A stretch of DNA of 64,000 nt from Pseudomonas sp. GD04019 (GCF_029837695.1 NZ_JAOEEA010000007.1:62001-126000); one strand, 5' to 3'. Shown: positions 20,177 through 29,599, counted from the first letter of the stretch. Notes: generated by a model not told the origin, from the letters alone. Numbers and translations: made by a program.

Positions 20177-22051
20177 CTAGTACTCCTGCTGCAGCGTCTG
20201 GTTGCGTTTACCCAGCCAGCGCAGCAATACCCGTTCCAGATCGGCGCGCTTGAACGGCTTGGCTAGGTAATCGTTCATGCCAGCCTGCAGGCAGGCTTCA
20301 CGATCGCCCTGCAGGGCGTTGGCGGTCAATGCGATGATCGGAGTAGCGCATTGCGGCGCCTGGCGGCGGATCTGCCGGGTGGCCTCGTAGCCATCCATTA
20401 CGGGCAGACGGCAGTCCATCAGCACGGCGACGAAGCGCTGCGGGTCGAAGTGCTGTACCGCCTGGGCGCCATCGCCGACCAGCTCGACCCGATAGCCCAG
20501 GCTGCGCAGCATGGCCTCAATCACCGTCTGGTTGACCGGGTTGTCTTCCACCAGCAGCACTTCCTGGCCTTCGCCGGACGGATACTCGCTGCGCTCCTGA
20601 GGTTCCAGGCCGGGGCTGCTCAGACAGAACGGCAGGGGAATCTCCAGGGTGAATACCGAGCCGCTGCCTTCTTGGCTGGTGGCGTGCAGGGTTCCGCCCA
20701 TGCGCTCGGCCAGGGTGCGGGCGATGGACAGGCCCAGGCCGGTGCCGCCGTAGCGCCGGGAAATCGAGGTATCGGCCTGCTGGAAGGCATCGAACATGTG
20801 CTCCAGGCGCTGCGGGGCGATGCCGATGCCGCTGTCGTGCACGGCGCAGGTGAACCACAGTACCTCGTTGTCCAGCGGCTGCCAGTGGGGCTCGATGCGG
20901 ATGCCGCCTTCCTCGGTGAACTTCAGCGCGTTGCCCAGCAGGTTGACCAGGATCTGGCGGATACGCGTCGGGTCGCCCTGCACCTCGAACTGTTCCAGCC
21001 CCGGCGGGGTGTCCAGGCGCAGGTAGAGGCCACGCTGCTGGGCGCTGTGCTGGAACACCTGGATCGAACCCTGCAGCAGTTCCTGCAGGTTGAAGGGAAT
21101 GCGCTCCAGCTCCAGCGCGCCGCGCTCGATACGGGAGAAGTCGAGGATGTCGTTGATTACCTTGAGCAGGTGCTCGGTGGATTCGGTGGCCAGGGCCGCG
21201 TATTCCGCCTGTTCCTGGGTCATCTCGGTGGTTTCGAGCAACTGCAGCATGCCCAGCACGCCATTCATGGGCGTGCGCAGCTCGTGGCTCATCATCGCCA
21301 GGAAGTCGGACTTGGCGCGGCTGGCCTGCTCGGCCTCCTCGCGGGTCTGGATCAGCTGCTGCATGGCCTCGCGCTGCTCGCGGCTGGCGTTGTCCAGTTC
21401 CTCGGCCAGGTTGTTGATGTGTCGGGCCAGGTCGCCCAGTTCGCCGGTATCGCTCTCCGGCAGCTGGGTCTGGTAGTCGCCGGCCTTGATCGCCTCTACC
21501 GCCTCGCCCATGGCGCTGATCGGCTGGGCCAGACGCCGTGCCAGCTGGCGCGCGAGGAAGAAGGTCAGCAGCAGAGCGACCAGGGCCAGCACCGTGGCCT
21601 TGAGCAGGATCGCCTGCTGGCGGCTGGTGAAGGCCTCATCGGACATCCCCACCACCACCCGGCCCAGATAGCCGTCGGGCTCGGCGCCGTTCTCCTGACG
21701 GATCGGCGCATGGAAGATGCCGACTCGCGAGGCGCTCTGCTCGTTGTGTTGCTCGACGTAGACCAGGATGTTCTCGGCTCGGTCGCGTACCTCGAGGAAG
21801 CGCACGTTGGGCGTCTGCAAGGTGGCGCGCAGCAGGTTCTTCAGCACCTTGGTATCGCCGGCCGCGACGCCATGCACCGAGGCCGGCGCCAGCTGGTTGG
21901 CCATCAACTGGCCGGCGTGGTTGATCTCCTGGCGCAGGTCTTCCAGCCGCGAGTGGGTGAAGAAACCGGTGAGCAGCAGCGTCAGCAGCAGGGCAGGGCC
22001 GACGCTGATCAGCTGGGTGCGGGTATGGATGTCCCAATTACGCCCGAACAT
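20177..22051 (-). CDS. Hybrid sensor histidine kinase (PA1611-like)
   Basis: A 624-residue membrane hybrid kinase. TM1 is about residues 12-32, a periplasmic region about 33-147 (ENILVYVEQHNEQ), TM2 about 148-168, HAMP about 169-222, HisKA with His 256 in MMSHELRTPMNG, HATPase (LLGNALKFTE, DSGIGI, YGGTGLGL) and a receiver with Asp 546 in VLMDCRLPVMDGYE. There is no HPt domain, so a separate phosphotransfer protein is needed. It lies divergent to gpsA and just beyond fabA, the place held in P. aeruginosa by PA1611, which interacts with RetS and feeds HptB. The start is uncertain; ATG 22051 gives a sensible N-terminal anchor. Confidence 0.9.
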   Translation of the reverse strand: MFGRNWDIHTRTQLISVGPALLLTLLLTGFFTHSRLEDLRQEINHAGQLMANQLAPASVHGVAAGDTKVLKNLLRATLQTPNVRFLEVRDRAENILVYVEQHNEQSASRVGIFHAPIRQENGAEPDGYLGRVVVGMSDEAFTSRQQAILLKATVLALVALLLTFFLARQLARRLAQPISAMGEAVEAIKAGDYQTQLPESDTGELGDLARHINNLAEELDNASREQREAMQQLIQTREEAEQASRAKSDFLAMMSHELRTPMNGVLGMLQLLETTEMTQEQAEYAALATESTEHLLKVINDILDFSRIERGALELERIPFNLQELLQGSIQVFQHSAQQRGLYLRLDTPPGLEQFEVQGDPTRIRQILVNLLGNALKFTEEGGIRIEPHWQPLDNEVLWFTCAVHDSGIGIAPQRLEHMFDAFQQADTSISRRYGGTGLGLSIARTLAERMGGTLHATSQEGSGSVFTLEIPLPFCLSSPGLEPQERSEYPSGEGQEVLLVEDNPVNQTVIEAMLRSLGYRVELVGDGAQAVQHFDPQRFVAVLMDCRLPVMDGYEATRQIRRQAPQCATPIIALTANALQGDREACLQAGMNDYLAKPFKRADLERVLLRWLGKRNQTLQQEY

Positions 22052-22328
22052 CGGCCGGCTCGCGCAGTCGCAGATAGAGGCCTGCCATGCCGGCAGGTTC
22101 GGGTGTCGCGCGCCGCGCGGCCCGGTTGAATAGGCGCGGGAGTCGGCGGGGAAGGGATGTGAGCACGGAACGGCCTTGTTCTCTGGGCATGACTGCCGCA
22201 TGTTAACCGAGAAGCCGCGCTTTGCCAGCGCAGGCTCTGCGCGGCGGGTCACGCTGGGGACTGGTCGGTCGGCCGGGGCTTCGTGATAATGCGGCTTTCG
22301 CCATCTGGATGGCCTGTTTGGAACTCAT

Positions 22329-23351
22329 ATGACCGAGCAACAACCTGTTGCAGTACTGGGCGGCGGCAGCTTCGGCACCGCCATCGCCAACCTCCTGGCC
22401 GCCAATGGCCAGCGCGTCCTGCAATGGATGCGCGATCCCGAGCAGGCCGAGGCGATGCGCACCCAGCGCGAGAACCCGCGCTACCTCAAGGGCATCAAGC
22501 TGCTGCCCGGCATCGAACCGGTCACCGACCTGCCGGCCACCCTGGCCGCTTGCGAACTGGTCTTCGTCGCCGTGCCGTCTTCGGCTCTGCGCAAGGTTCT
22601 GCAGCCGATCGCCGACTCCCTGGCCGGCAAGCTGCTGGTCAGCACCACCAAGGGCATCGAGGCCGACGGCTTCAAGCTGATGAGTCAGATCCTCGCCGAA
22701 GTGGCACCGCAGGCGCGCATCGGCGTGCTGTCCGGCCCCAACCTGGCCCGCGAGATCGCCGAACACGCACTGACCGCCTCGGTGATCGCCAGCGAGGACG
22801 ACGAGCTCTGCCAGCGCGTGCAGTCGGCCCTGCACGGCCGCACTTTCCGCGTCTACGCCAGCCGTGACAGCTTCGGCGTGGAGTTGGGCGGCGCGTTGAA
22901 GAACGTCTACGCCATCATCGCCGGCATGGCCGCGGCCATGGGCATGGGCGAGAACACCAAGAGCATGCTGATCACCCGCGCCCTGGCGGAGATGACCCGC
23001 TTCGCCGTCAAACTCGGCGCCAACCCTATGACCTTTCTCGGTCTGGCCGGCGTCGGCGACCTGATCGTCACCTGTTCCTCGCCGAAGAGCCGCAACTACC
23101 AGGTCGGCTATGCGCTGGGCGAGGGCCTGAGCCTGGAGGACGCGGTGGCGCGCCTGGGCGAGGTGGCTGAGGGCGTCAATACCCTCAAGGTGCTGAAGAC
23201 CAAGGCCGAGGAGCTGCAGGTATACATGCCGCTGGTGGCCGGTTTGCATGCCATTCTGTTCGAGGGCCGCACCCTGGCCCAGGTGATCGAAGCGCTGATG
23301 CGCGGCGAGCCGAAGACTGACGTCGATTTCATTTCCCCCAGCGGTTTCTGA
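22329..23351 (+). CDS. gpsA: NAD(P)-dependent glycerol-3-phosphate dehydrogenase
   Basis: A 340-residue enzyme that reduces dihydroxyacetone phosphate to sn-glycerol 3-phosphate for phospholipid synthesis. The N-terminal dinucleotide fold shows [27 protein letters not shown] and [15 protein letters not shown] (catalytic Lys) follow, then [14 protein letters not shown]. Length is normal. It heads a plus-strand run with the DUF4389 gene 18 bp on and sixA overlapping that, the order seen in other pseudomonads. Confidence 0.97.
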   Translation: MTEQQPVAVLGGGSFGTAIANLLAANGQRVLQWMRDPEQAEAMRTQRENPRYLKGIKLLPGIEPVTDLPATLAACELVFVAVPSSALRKVLQPIADSLAGKLLVSTTKGIEADGFKLMSQILAEVAPQARIGVLSGPNLAREIAEHALTASVIASEDDELCQRVQSALHGRTFRVYASRDSFGVELGGALKNVYAIIAGMAAAMGMGENTKSMLITRALAEMTRFAVKLGANPMTFLGLAGVGDLIVTCSSPKSRNYQVGYALGEGLSLEDAVARLGEVAEGVNTLKVLKTKAEELQVYMPLVAGLHAILFEGRTLAQVIEALMRGEPKTDVDFISPSGF

Positions 23352-23369
23352 CCATCCAAGGAGAGCACC

Positions 23370-23717
23370 ATGAGCGAACCGAACAAGGAACTGGAGCGCG
23401 AGTCCATCGCCCTGCGCATTCTGTGGATGGTGATCTTCGCCATCGTCTGGCAACTGGCGGAGATCATCCTCGGCGGCGTGGTCCTGCTGCAGATCGGCTA
23501 TCGCCTGTTCTACGGCGCGCCCAACGGCACCCTGCAGGGCTTTGGCGACAGCCTCAGCCAGTACCTGCAGCAGATCGGCCGCTTCGGCACCTTCAATAGC
23601 GAGGAGAAGCCCTGGCCGTTCGCCGATTGGCCGACGCCGCGCGCCCCGGAAGGTAACGAGCCGCACAGCATTCCGCCGGCGCCGCATCCCGTGCGCGACG
23701 AAGAGCCCAAGCTGTGA
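23370..23717 (+). CDS. DUF4389 domain membrane protein
   Basis: A 115-residue protein with one long hydrophobic segment (about residues 17-43, ILWMVIFAIVWQLAEIILGG) followed by the DUF4389 pattern YRLFYGAPNGTLQGFGDSLS and YLQQIGRFGTFNSEEKPWPF. The tail is proline-rich. Function is unknown. AAGGAGAG precedes ATG 23370. Its TGA overlaps the GTG start of sixA. Confidence 0.87.
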   Translation: MSEPNKELERESIALRILWMVIFAIVWQLAEIILGGVVLLQIGYRLFYGAPNGTLQGFGDSLSQYLQQIGRFGTFNSEEKPWPFADWPTPRAPEGNEPHSIPPAPHPVRDEEPKL

Positions 23718-24166
23718 CCCTCTGGCTGCTGCGCCACGGCGAGGCCGAACCGCGTGCGCGCAGCGACGCGGAGCGGGCCCTCACCGAGCGCGGCCGCAAG
23801 GAAGTGCGCAAGAGCGCCGAGCACCTGCGTGGCCGGGATCTGGCGCACATCCTGGTCAGCCCCTACCTGCGTGCCCAGCAGACCGCCGAGCTGGTGCGCG
23901 AGACCCTCGGCCTCACGCTGCCGCTGACCACGGTGGACTGGGCCACGCCGGATGACTCGCCGCGCACGGCCGCCGATCGTTTCGAGCACTACCCGGGCGA
24001 GTGCCTGCTGGTCAGCCACAATCCGCTGCTCGGCAGCCTTTCCGGCTTTCTGCTGCATGGCAATCTGCAGCAACCTCTGGGCCTGCACACCGCCAGCCTG
24101 GTCGCCCTCGACGGCGACATCGTGCCTGGCCTGATGCACCTTTCCGGCCTGCATCACCCGCACTAG
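23714..24166 (+). CDS. sixA: Phosphohistidine phosphatase SixA
   Basis: A 150-residue histidine phosphatase. The N-terminal LWLLRHGEAEPR carries the RHG motif with the catalytic His; the second catalytic His is in CLLVSHNPLLG. SixA removes phosphate from phosphohistidine in HPt domains and in PtsO/NPr-type phosphocarriers. The GTG start at 23714 overlaps the preceding stop, showing coupling to the DUF4389 gene. It lacks the C-terminal extension of larger phosphoglycerate mutases, as expected for SixA. Confidence 0.92.
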   Translation: MTLWLLRHGEAEPRARSDAERALTERGRKEVRKSAEHLRGRDLAHILVSPYLRAQQTAELVRETLGLTLPLTTVDWATPDDSPRTAADRFEHYPGECLLVSHNPLLGSLSGFLLHGNLQQPLGLHTASLVALDGDIVPGLMHLSGLHHPH

Positions 24167-24229
24167 AGCGACACCGCGCTCCTGTAACATTTCTTCACTT
24201 GCCGCACCTCCTGACGCATGGAATATTCG

Positions 24230-24247
24230 ACCAAGCAAGTGCTTGGT
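24230..24247 (+). promoter_or_regulatory. Perfect 18-bp palindromic operator
   Basis: ACCAAGCAAGTGCTTGGT has perfect 8-bp arms around a 2-bp centre and lies 38 bp before the start of the acyl-CoA ligase-type gene. AAGC/GCTT palindromes of this form are typical sites of TetR-family repressors of fatty-acid and acyl-CoA genes. No such regulator gene is adjacent in this window. Confidence 0.65.
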
Positions 24248-24263
24248 TGCTCCCTGTGACAAA

Positions 24264-24275
24264 AACAACAAACAA
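24264..24275 (+). promoter_or_regulatory. Candidate Hfq/Crc A-rich motif at RBS of ligase gene
   Basis: AACAACAAACAA contains the AANAANAA pattern and directly abuts the AAGGAGG ribosome binding site of the AMP-binding gene. Such placement is typical for Hfq-Crc translational repression of catabolic genes in Pseudomonas. Binding itself is inferred. Confidence 0.55.
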
Positions 24276-24284
24276 GGAGGCCCC

Positions 24285-25949
24285 GTGGCCAGTGCAGTCC
24301 GTTTGCCGCTCGAAGCGTTTTTCGAGCGCGAGTCGCGTCATCCGAACAAGACCTACCTGATTCAGCCCCTGGGCGGTGGTCGGGTGGAACAGCTGACCTG
24401 GGCCGAGGTGGGTGAGCAGGCCCGTCGTGCCGCCAGCTGGCTGCGCAGCCTGGAGCTGCCGCAGGGCAGCAAAATATCGATCATTTCCAAGAACAGCGCC
24501 CACTGGATAGTCACCGACCTGGCCATCTGGATGGCCGGGCACGTCTCGGTGCCGCTGTATCCCAACCTCACCGCCGACTCGGTGCGCCAGGTACTGGAGC
24601 ATGCGGAGACCAAAGTGGCCTTTATCGGCAAGCTGGACGACTGGCCGGGGATGGCCCCCGGCGTGCCCGAAGGGGTGATCACCGTGGCCCTGCCGCTGCA
24701 CGCCGAAGGCAGCTTCGACAAGCAATGGAGCGACCTGCAGGCCTGCGCGCCGATCCAGGATCAGCCACGTAGCCAGCCCGACCAGCTCGCCACCATCATC
24801 TACACCTCCGGCACCACCGGCATGCCCAAGGGCGTGATGCACAACTTCGGCAACTTCGGCTTTACCGCCAGTCATGCCACCGACCTGTTCGGTGTCGGCG
24901 AGCAGGACCGCGCACTGTCCTACCTGCCGCTGTGTCATGTGGCCGAGCGCATGTTCGTCGAGCTCAACTCGCTGTACAGCGGCATGAGCGTGTTCTTCGC
25001 CGAGAGCCTGGACACCTTCCTCGACGACCTGCGCCGCGCGCGGCCCACGGTGTTCTTCGGCGTACCGCGGATCTGGACCAAGTTCCAGATGGGCGTCTAC
25101 TCGAAGATGCCGGCCCAGCGCCTCGATTTCCTTCTGTCTATCCCGCTGCTCGGCCGCCTGTTCGGGCGCAAGGTGCTGCGTGGGCTGGGGCTTGATGCGG
25201 TGCAGTTCGCCCTGTCCGGCGCCGCCCCGGTACCCGACGCGCTGCTGGCCTGGTACCGCCGCCTGGGCCTGGAGCTGCAGGAGGTCTACGGCATGACCGA
25301 GAACTGTGGCTACTCGCACGTCTGCCGCCCCGGCAAGTTCAAGAAGGGCTGGATCGGCCAGAACAACCCGGGCACCGAGGTGCGTATCAGCGAGGAGGGC
25401 GAGGTGCTGGTGCGCAGCGGCTCGACCATGCAGGGCTACTACAAGGAGCCGGGCAAGACCGCCGAGGTGCTGACCGAAGATGGTTACCTGCGCACTGGCG
25501 ACAAGGGCGAGCAGGATGCCGAGGGCAACCTGCGCCTGACCGGACGGATCAAGGAAATCTTCAAGACCAGCAAGGGCAAGTACGTGGCTCCGGCGCCCAT
25601 CGAGAACCGCCTGGCCGTGCACAGCCATATCGAGCAGGTCTGCGTGGTCGGCGACGGTCTGCCGCAGCCGCTGGCCCTGTGCGTGCTGTCCGAGGCCGGG
25701 CGCAAGGAATCCCGCGAGCAGCTGGAGGGCAGCCTAAAACGTCTGCTGGAGGAAACCAACCAGCTGCTGGACAAGCACGAGCAGCTCAACGGCCTGGTGC
25801 TGGTGCCGGAGGTGTGGGCGGTGGACAACGGCTTCCTGACGCCGACCCTGAAGATCAAGCGCGCCTCGGTGGAAACCGCCTACAGCCCGCACTTCGACGC
25901 CTGGGGCGAGCGCCGCGAAGGTGTGGTCTGGCACCAGCAGGTCGGCTAG
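24285..25949 (+). CDS. AMP-binding acyl-CoA/acyl-acid ligase
   Basis: A 554-residue adenylate-forming enzyme. The P-loop IIYTSGTTGMPKGVMHNF, the YGMTEN motif (LQEVYGMTENCGYS), GYYKEPGKTAEV, and the hinge DGYLRTGDKGEQD with GRIKEIFKTSKGKYVAP are all present. The overall form resembles long-chain acyl-CoA synthetases of the FadD15/ACSBG type. It activates a carboxylic acid with ATP and CoA; chain length is not predictable. GTG 24285 is chosen because AAGGAGG ends 5 nt before it. The upstream palindrome and A-rich motif suggest transcriptional repression plus catabolite control. Confidence 0.92.
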   Translation: MASAVRLPLEAFFERESRHPNKTYLIQPLGGGRVEQLTWAEVGEQARRAASWLRSLELPQGSKISIISKNSAHWIVTDLAIWMAGHVSVPLYPNLTADSVRQVLEHAETKVAFIGKLDDWPGMAPGVPEGVITVALPLHAEGSFDKQWSDLQACAPIQDQPRSQPDQLATIIYTSGTTGMPKGVMHNFGNFGFTASHATDLFGVGEQDRALSYLPLCHVAERMFVELNSLYSGMSVFFAESLDTFLDDLRRARPTVFFGVPRIWTKFQMGVYSKMPAQRLDFLLSIPLLGRLFGRKVLRGLGLDAVQFALSGAAPVPDALLAWYRRLGLELQEVYGMTENCGYSHVCRPGKFKKGWIGQNNPGTEVRISEEGEVLVRSGSTMQGYYKEPGKTAEVLTEDGYLRTGDKGEQDAEGNLRLTGRIKEIFKTSKGKYVAPAPIENRLAVHSHIEQVCVVGDGLPQPLALCVLSEAGRKESREQLEGSLKRLLEETNQLLDKHEQLNGLVLVPEVWAVDNGFLTPTLKIKRASVETAYSPHFDAWGERREGVVWHQQVG

Positions 25950-25974
25950 TCACCTGCGCAGCTGGTGATCATCC

Positions 25975-26003
25975 AAGCCCGGTCATTGACCGGGCTTTTT
26001 TGT
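25975..26003 (+). terminator. Rho-independent terminator of ligase gene
   Basis: The inverted repeat AAGCCCGGT/ACCGGGCTT around CATTG is followed by six T ending about 26001. Confidence 0.9.
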
Positions 26004-26047
26004 GGGGGCGCGATCCGGTATCGACAGGCCATGGCCGATGCGCGGGC

Positions 26048-26077
26048 AAAAAAAAGCCCGGCCAAACCGGCCGGGCT
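26048..26077 (-). terminator. Rho-independent terminator of cobA operon
   Basis: On the minus strand the stem AGCCCGGCC/GGCCGGGCT (26055-26063 with 26069-26077) is followed by about eight T. It closes the nasC-nasA-cobA transcript. Confidence 0.92.
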
Positions 26078-26105
26078 AAGCACTACTCCGCAGGAGCGAA
26101 GGGGA

Positions 26106-26843
26106 TCAGGCAATCTCTGCCAAAGCTTGAATCTGTTGCTGCGCGGCCACTTCGCCGATCACCAGGATCGCCGGGCTCTTGAGCTGGAAGTCGTGGGCTG
26201 CCTGCTGCATGCCGGCCAGGGTGCTGCGGCATTCGCGTTGTTGCGGCAGCGAGGCGTTCTCGATCATCGCCACCGGCATGTCGGCGCGCATGCCGCCGGC
26301 CAGCAGGCTGTCACGCACTTCCGGTAGCTTGGCCACGCCCATGTACACCACCAGGGTGGTGCCGCCCTGGGCCAGGGCCTGCCAGTTGAGGCTGCTGTCG
26401 TCCTGGGTGTGGGCGGTGACCAGAGTCACGCCACGGGCCACGCCACGCAGGGTCAGGGGAATGCCGCAGTTGGTGGCGCCAGCCAGGCCGGCGGTGATGC
26501 CGTTGACCATTTCCACCTCGACGCCATGCTCGGCCAGCCAGTCGGCTTCCTCGCTGCCACGGCCGAAGATGCACGGATCGCCGCCTTTCAGACGCACCAC
26601 GCACTTGCCCTGGCGCGCATAGCGCAGCATCAGACGATGGATGAAGGCCTGCGGGGTGGAGCGGCAGCCGCCGCGCTTGCCCACCGGCACAATGCGCGCA
26701 TCTGGGCAGTGCTCCAGCACGGCCGGGTTGACCAGGTCGTCGATCATCACGATATCGGCTTGTTGCAGGGCCTTCACTGCCTTGAGGGTCAGCAATTCCG
26801 GATCGCCAGGGCCAGCGCCCACCAGCCAGACTTTTGCATTCAT
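26106..26843 (-). CDS. cobA: Uroporphyrinogen-III C-methyltransferase (SUMT)
   Basis: A 245-residue single-domain SUMT that methylates uroporphyrinogen III twice with SAM to give precorrin-2, the precursor of siroheme and cobalamin. Motifs: VGAGPGDPELLTLKA at the N-terminus, VRLKGGDPCIFGRGSEE, GITAGLAG and VVYMGVAKL. It is the last gene of the nitrate reductase operon (12 bp after nasA), where it would supply siroheme for nitrite reductase. No CysG-type oxidase/chelatase domain is fused. Confidence 0.96.
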   Translation of the reverse strand: MNAKVWLVGAGPGDPELLTLKAVKALQQADIVMIDDLVNPAVLEHCPDARIVPVGKRGGCRSTPQAFIHRLMLRYARQGKCVVRLKGGDPCIFGRGSEEADWLAEHGVEVEMVNGITAGLAGATNCGIPLTLRGVARGVTLVTAHTQDDSSLNWQALAQGGTTLVVYMGVAKLPEVRDSLLAGGMRADMPVAMIENASLPQQRECRSTLAGMQQAAHDFQLKSPAILVIGEVAAQQQIQALAEIA

Positions 26844-26854
26844 GTCTCTACTCC

Positions 26855-29599
26855 TCAGGCTTCCACGGCGACGGCGGCCACCTGGGTGACCAGCAGTCGT
26901 TTGATTTCCGGCACGCACGAGCCGCAGCTGGTGCCGCACTTCAACTCGCGCTTGAGTCCGTCCAGGTCCAGGCCGCGCTCGATACCGGCGCACACCGCGT
27001 CCTGGCTGACGTTCATGCAGTTGCACAGCACCTTGCTGGCCTTCATGCCGCCACTCGGCGGGGTGGCCAGCGGGGCCAGCAGCCAGCGGCGCAGGTCGGC
27101 ATCGGTGCTGCCCTGTTCCCACAGCCCCTTGAGCCAGTCGCGGGCGGCGGTTTCGCCGGCCAGGCGCACGGCGACGATGCGCCCGTCCTCGATGCGTACG
27201 CGCTTGCCCACGCGGCGCTTGGCGTCGTCATAGGCCAGCACCGGGCCCTGGTCGACGCCGAGCAGGCTGTCGATCTCGGCCAGCAGATCGGCATCCGGCG
27301 CCGCCTCGGCGGCGGCCTTGATCAGCAGGGCCGGGCGCTGCTCGCGTCCGGTCGGCGTCAGGCTGGCGTAGGCGAAGCGTTCGAACAGCGGGCGCAGCGC
27401 TTCGAAGCGGCTCTGCACCTCGCCTTCGACCAGGGCGAAGAATTGCCACGGCAGCTCGGCACGCTCGACGTCCACGCTGCTGATCTTCAGTTCGGGCTGC
27501 TTGGACAGCGGGTCGAAGGCCGGCTGGGTCAGCACGTTGGTGCCCAGGCCCTTGAGGAAGCGGTCGCCCCAGTGCATCGGCAGATAGGCCTGGCCGGGGC
27601 GCAGTGCGTCGTCGGCCTGCACCGGCAGGATCAGGCCGCCGCGGCGGCTGCGCAGGTGGATCAGCTCGCCCGCCTGCAGGCCGCGCTGGCGCAGCTCGTC
27701 CGGGTGCAGGCTCAGCACCGCCTCGGGGGCGTGGCCGAACAACCGGGCGGCGGTGCCGGTACGGCTCATGCCGTGCCACTGGTCGCGCAGGCGGCCGGTG
27801 TTGAGCAGCAGCGGGAAGTCCGCCTCGCGACGCTCGCGCGCCGGTACATAGGCATCGGCGACAAAGCGCGCGCGGCCGCTGGCGGTGGGGAAGATGCCGT
27901 TCCCGTACAGCCGCGCGGTGCCTTGGTGGGCGCCGGCCGGGAAGGGCCATTGTTGCGGACCTTGGTCGTCCAGGATCGCGTAGCTCAGACCGGAGAGGTC
28001 CAGGTCGCGGCCCTGGGTCAGGTGCTTGTATTCCTCGAACAGCGCTTGCGCGCTGGCGAAATCGAACAGGCTTGGCAGGCCGGGGCGGAGCTTGGGTTCA
28101 AGGCGACGGGCGAAGTCACAGACGATCGCCCAGTCCGGCCGCGCCTCTGCGGGCGCTGGCACGGCGCGACGCACATGGGTGATGCGCCGCTCGGAGTTGG
28201 TCACGCTGCCTTCTTTTTCTCCCCAGCTGGCGGCTGGGAGCAGAAGGTCGGCGTAGTGGCAGGTTTCGGTGGTGAAGAAGGCTTCCTGCACCACCACGAA
28301 GGGGCAGGCGGCCAGGGCCTCGTGGACTTTCTGCTGGTCCGGCAGCGACTGGGCCGGGTTGGTGCAGGCGATCCACAGGGCCTTGATCTTGCCGACGCGC
28401 ACCGCCTCGAACACTTCGATGGCGGACAGGCCGGTGCTCTCCGGCAGGCTGTCGACACCCCAGTAGCGCGCCACTTCGGCGCGATGTTCGGCATTGCCGG
28501 CCTCGCGGTGGCCGGGCAGCAGGTTGCTCAGGCTGCCGGTTTCGCGGCCGCCCATGGCATTGGGCTGGCCAGTCAGGGAGAAGGGACCGGCGCCGACCTT
28601 GCCGATCTGGCCGGTGGCCAGGTGCAGGTTGATCAGCGCGCTGTTCTTGGCCGATCCGGCGGTGGACTGGTTGAGGCCCATGCACCACAGCGAGAGGAAC
28701 GCAGGAGAGCGGCCGATCAGCTCGGCGGCGCGGCGCAGGTCGGCCTCGTCGATGCCGCACAGGCGCGCCACTTCGCTCGGCGGGTAGTCGGCGGCCAGCT
28801 CGCGGAGGGCTTCGAAGCCTTCGGTGTGCGCCTCGATGTAGGTGAAGTCGTAGTCGCCATTGACCAGCAGCAGGTGCAGCAGACCGTGGAACAGCGCCAC
28901 GTCGGTACCCGGGGCGATGGCCAGGTGCAGGTCGGCCAGGTCGCAGGTATCGGTGCGCCGCGGGTCGACGACGATGATCTGCACCTCCGGCCGCGCGGCC
29001 TTGGCCGCTTCCAGGCGGCGGAACAGGATCGGGTGGGCGTAGGCCATGTTGCTGCCGGCGATCAGCAGGCAGTCGGCCTGCTCGATATCCTCGTAGCTGC
29101 AGGGCGGGGCATCGGCGCCCAGGCTGCGCTTGTAGCCGACCACGGCCGAACTCATGCACAGGCGCGAGTTGCTGTCGATGTTGTTGGTGCCCACCAACGC
29201 TCTAGCCAGCTTGTTGAAGGCGTAGTAGTCCTCGGTCAGCAATTGGCCGGAGATGTAGAAGGCCACGCTGTCCGGGCCGTGCTCGCGGATGGTCTCGGCG
29301 AACACGTTGGCGGCGTGATCGAGGGCGCTGTCCCAGCTGCTGCGGGCGCGGGCCAGGCCCTTGCCAAGACGCAGCTCGGGGTACAGGGCGCGGGCGTCGA
29401 GATCGCCGGTCAGGTGCAGGGTCGAGCCCTTGCTGCACAGACGACCGAAATTGGCCGGATGGCTGGGGTCGCCCTGCACGCCGAGGATCTTTTCGCCATC
29501 GTGCTCGATCAGCACGCCACAGCCCACGCCGCAGTAGCAGCAGGTGGCGGCCGTGATCTGGTTGACGGGTTGCAGGGCGGCTTCAGACACGGGCGGCAC
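26855..29599 (-). CDS. nasA: Assimilatory nitrate reductase catalytic subunit
   Basis: A cytosolic molybdenum bis-MGD enzyme of about 910 residues that reduces nitrate to nitrite. The N-terminal 4Fe-4S site is TCCYCGVGCGVL plus GRLCSKG; molybdopterin-binding blocks include SNSRLCMSSAVVGYKRSLGA and FSLTGQPNAMGGRE. A C-terminal BFD-like [2Fe-2S] domain is fused: CNCMNVSQDAVC and CGTSCGSC, as in Klebsiella NasA. Starts at GTG 29599 or GTG 29590 both overlap the end of the FAD subunit, so the choice is uncertain. It accepts electrons from the adjacent FAD oxidoreductase. There is no Tat signal, consistent with assimilation. Confidence 0.96.
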   Translation of the reverse strand: MPPVSEAALQPVNQITAATCCYCGVGCGVLIEHDGEKILGVQGDPSHPANFGRLCSKGSTLHLTGDLDARALYPELRLGKGLARARSSWDSALDHAANVFAETIREHGPDSVAFYISGQLLTEDYYAFNKLARALVGTNNIDSNSRLCMSSAVVGYKRSLGADAPPCSYEDIEQADCLLIAGSNMAYAHPILFRRLEAAKAARPEVQIIVVDPRRTDTCDLADLHLAIAPGTDVALFHGLLHLLLVNGDYDFTYIEAHTEGFEALRELAADYPPSEVARLCGIDEADLRRAAELIGRSPAFLSLWCMGLNQSTAGSAKNSALINLHLATGQIGKVGAGPFSLTGQPNAMGGRETGSLSNLLPGHREAGNAEHRAEVARYWGVDSLPESTGLSAIEVFEAVRVGKIKALWIACTNPAQSLPDQQKVHEALAACPFVVVQEAFFTTETCHYADLLLPAASWGEKEGSVTNSERRITHVRRAVPAPAEARPDWAIVCDFARRLEPKLRPGLPSLFDFASAQALFEEYKHLTQGRDLDLSGLSYAILDDQGPQQWPFPAGAHQGTARLYGNGIFPTASGRARFVADAYVPARERREADFPLLLNTGRLRDQWHGMSRTGTAARLFGHAPEAVLSLHPDELRQRGLQAGELIHLRSRRGGLILPVQADDALRPGQAYLPMHWGDRFLKGLGTNVLTQPAFDPLSKQPELKISSVDVERAELPWQFFALVEGEVQSRFEALRPLFERFAYASLTPTGREQRPALLIKAAAEAAPDADLLAEIDSLLGVDQGPVLAYDDAKRRVGKRVRIEDGRIVAVRLAGETAARDWLKGLWEQGSTDADLRRWLLAPLATPPSGGMKASKVLCNCMNVSQDAVCAGIERGLDLDGLKRELKCGTSCGSCVPEIKRLLVTQVAAVAVEA

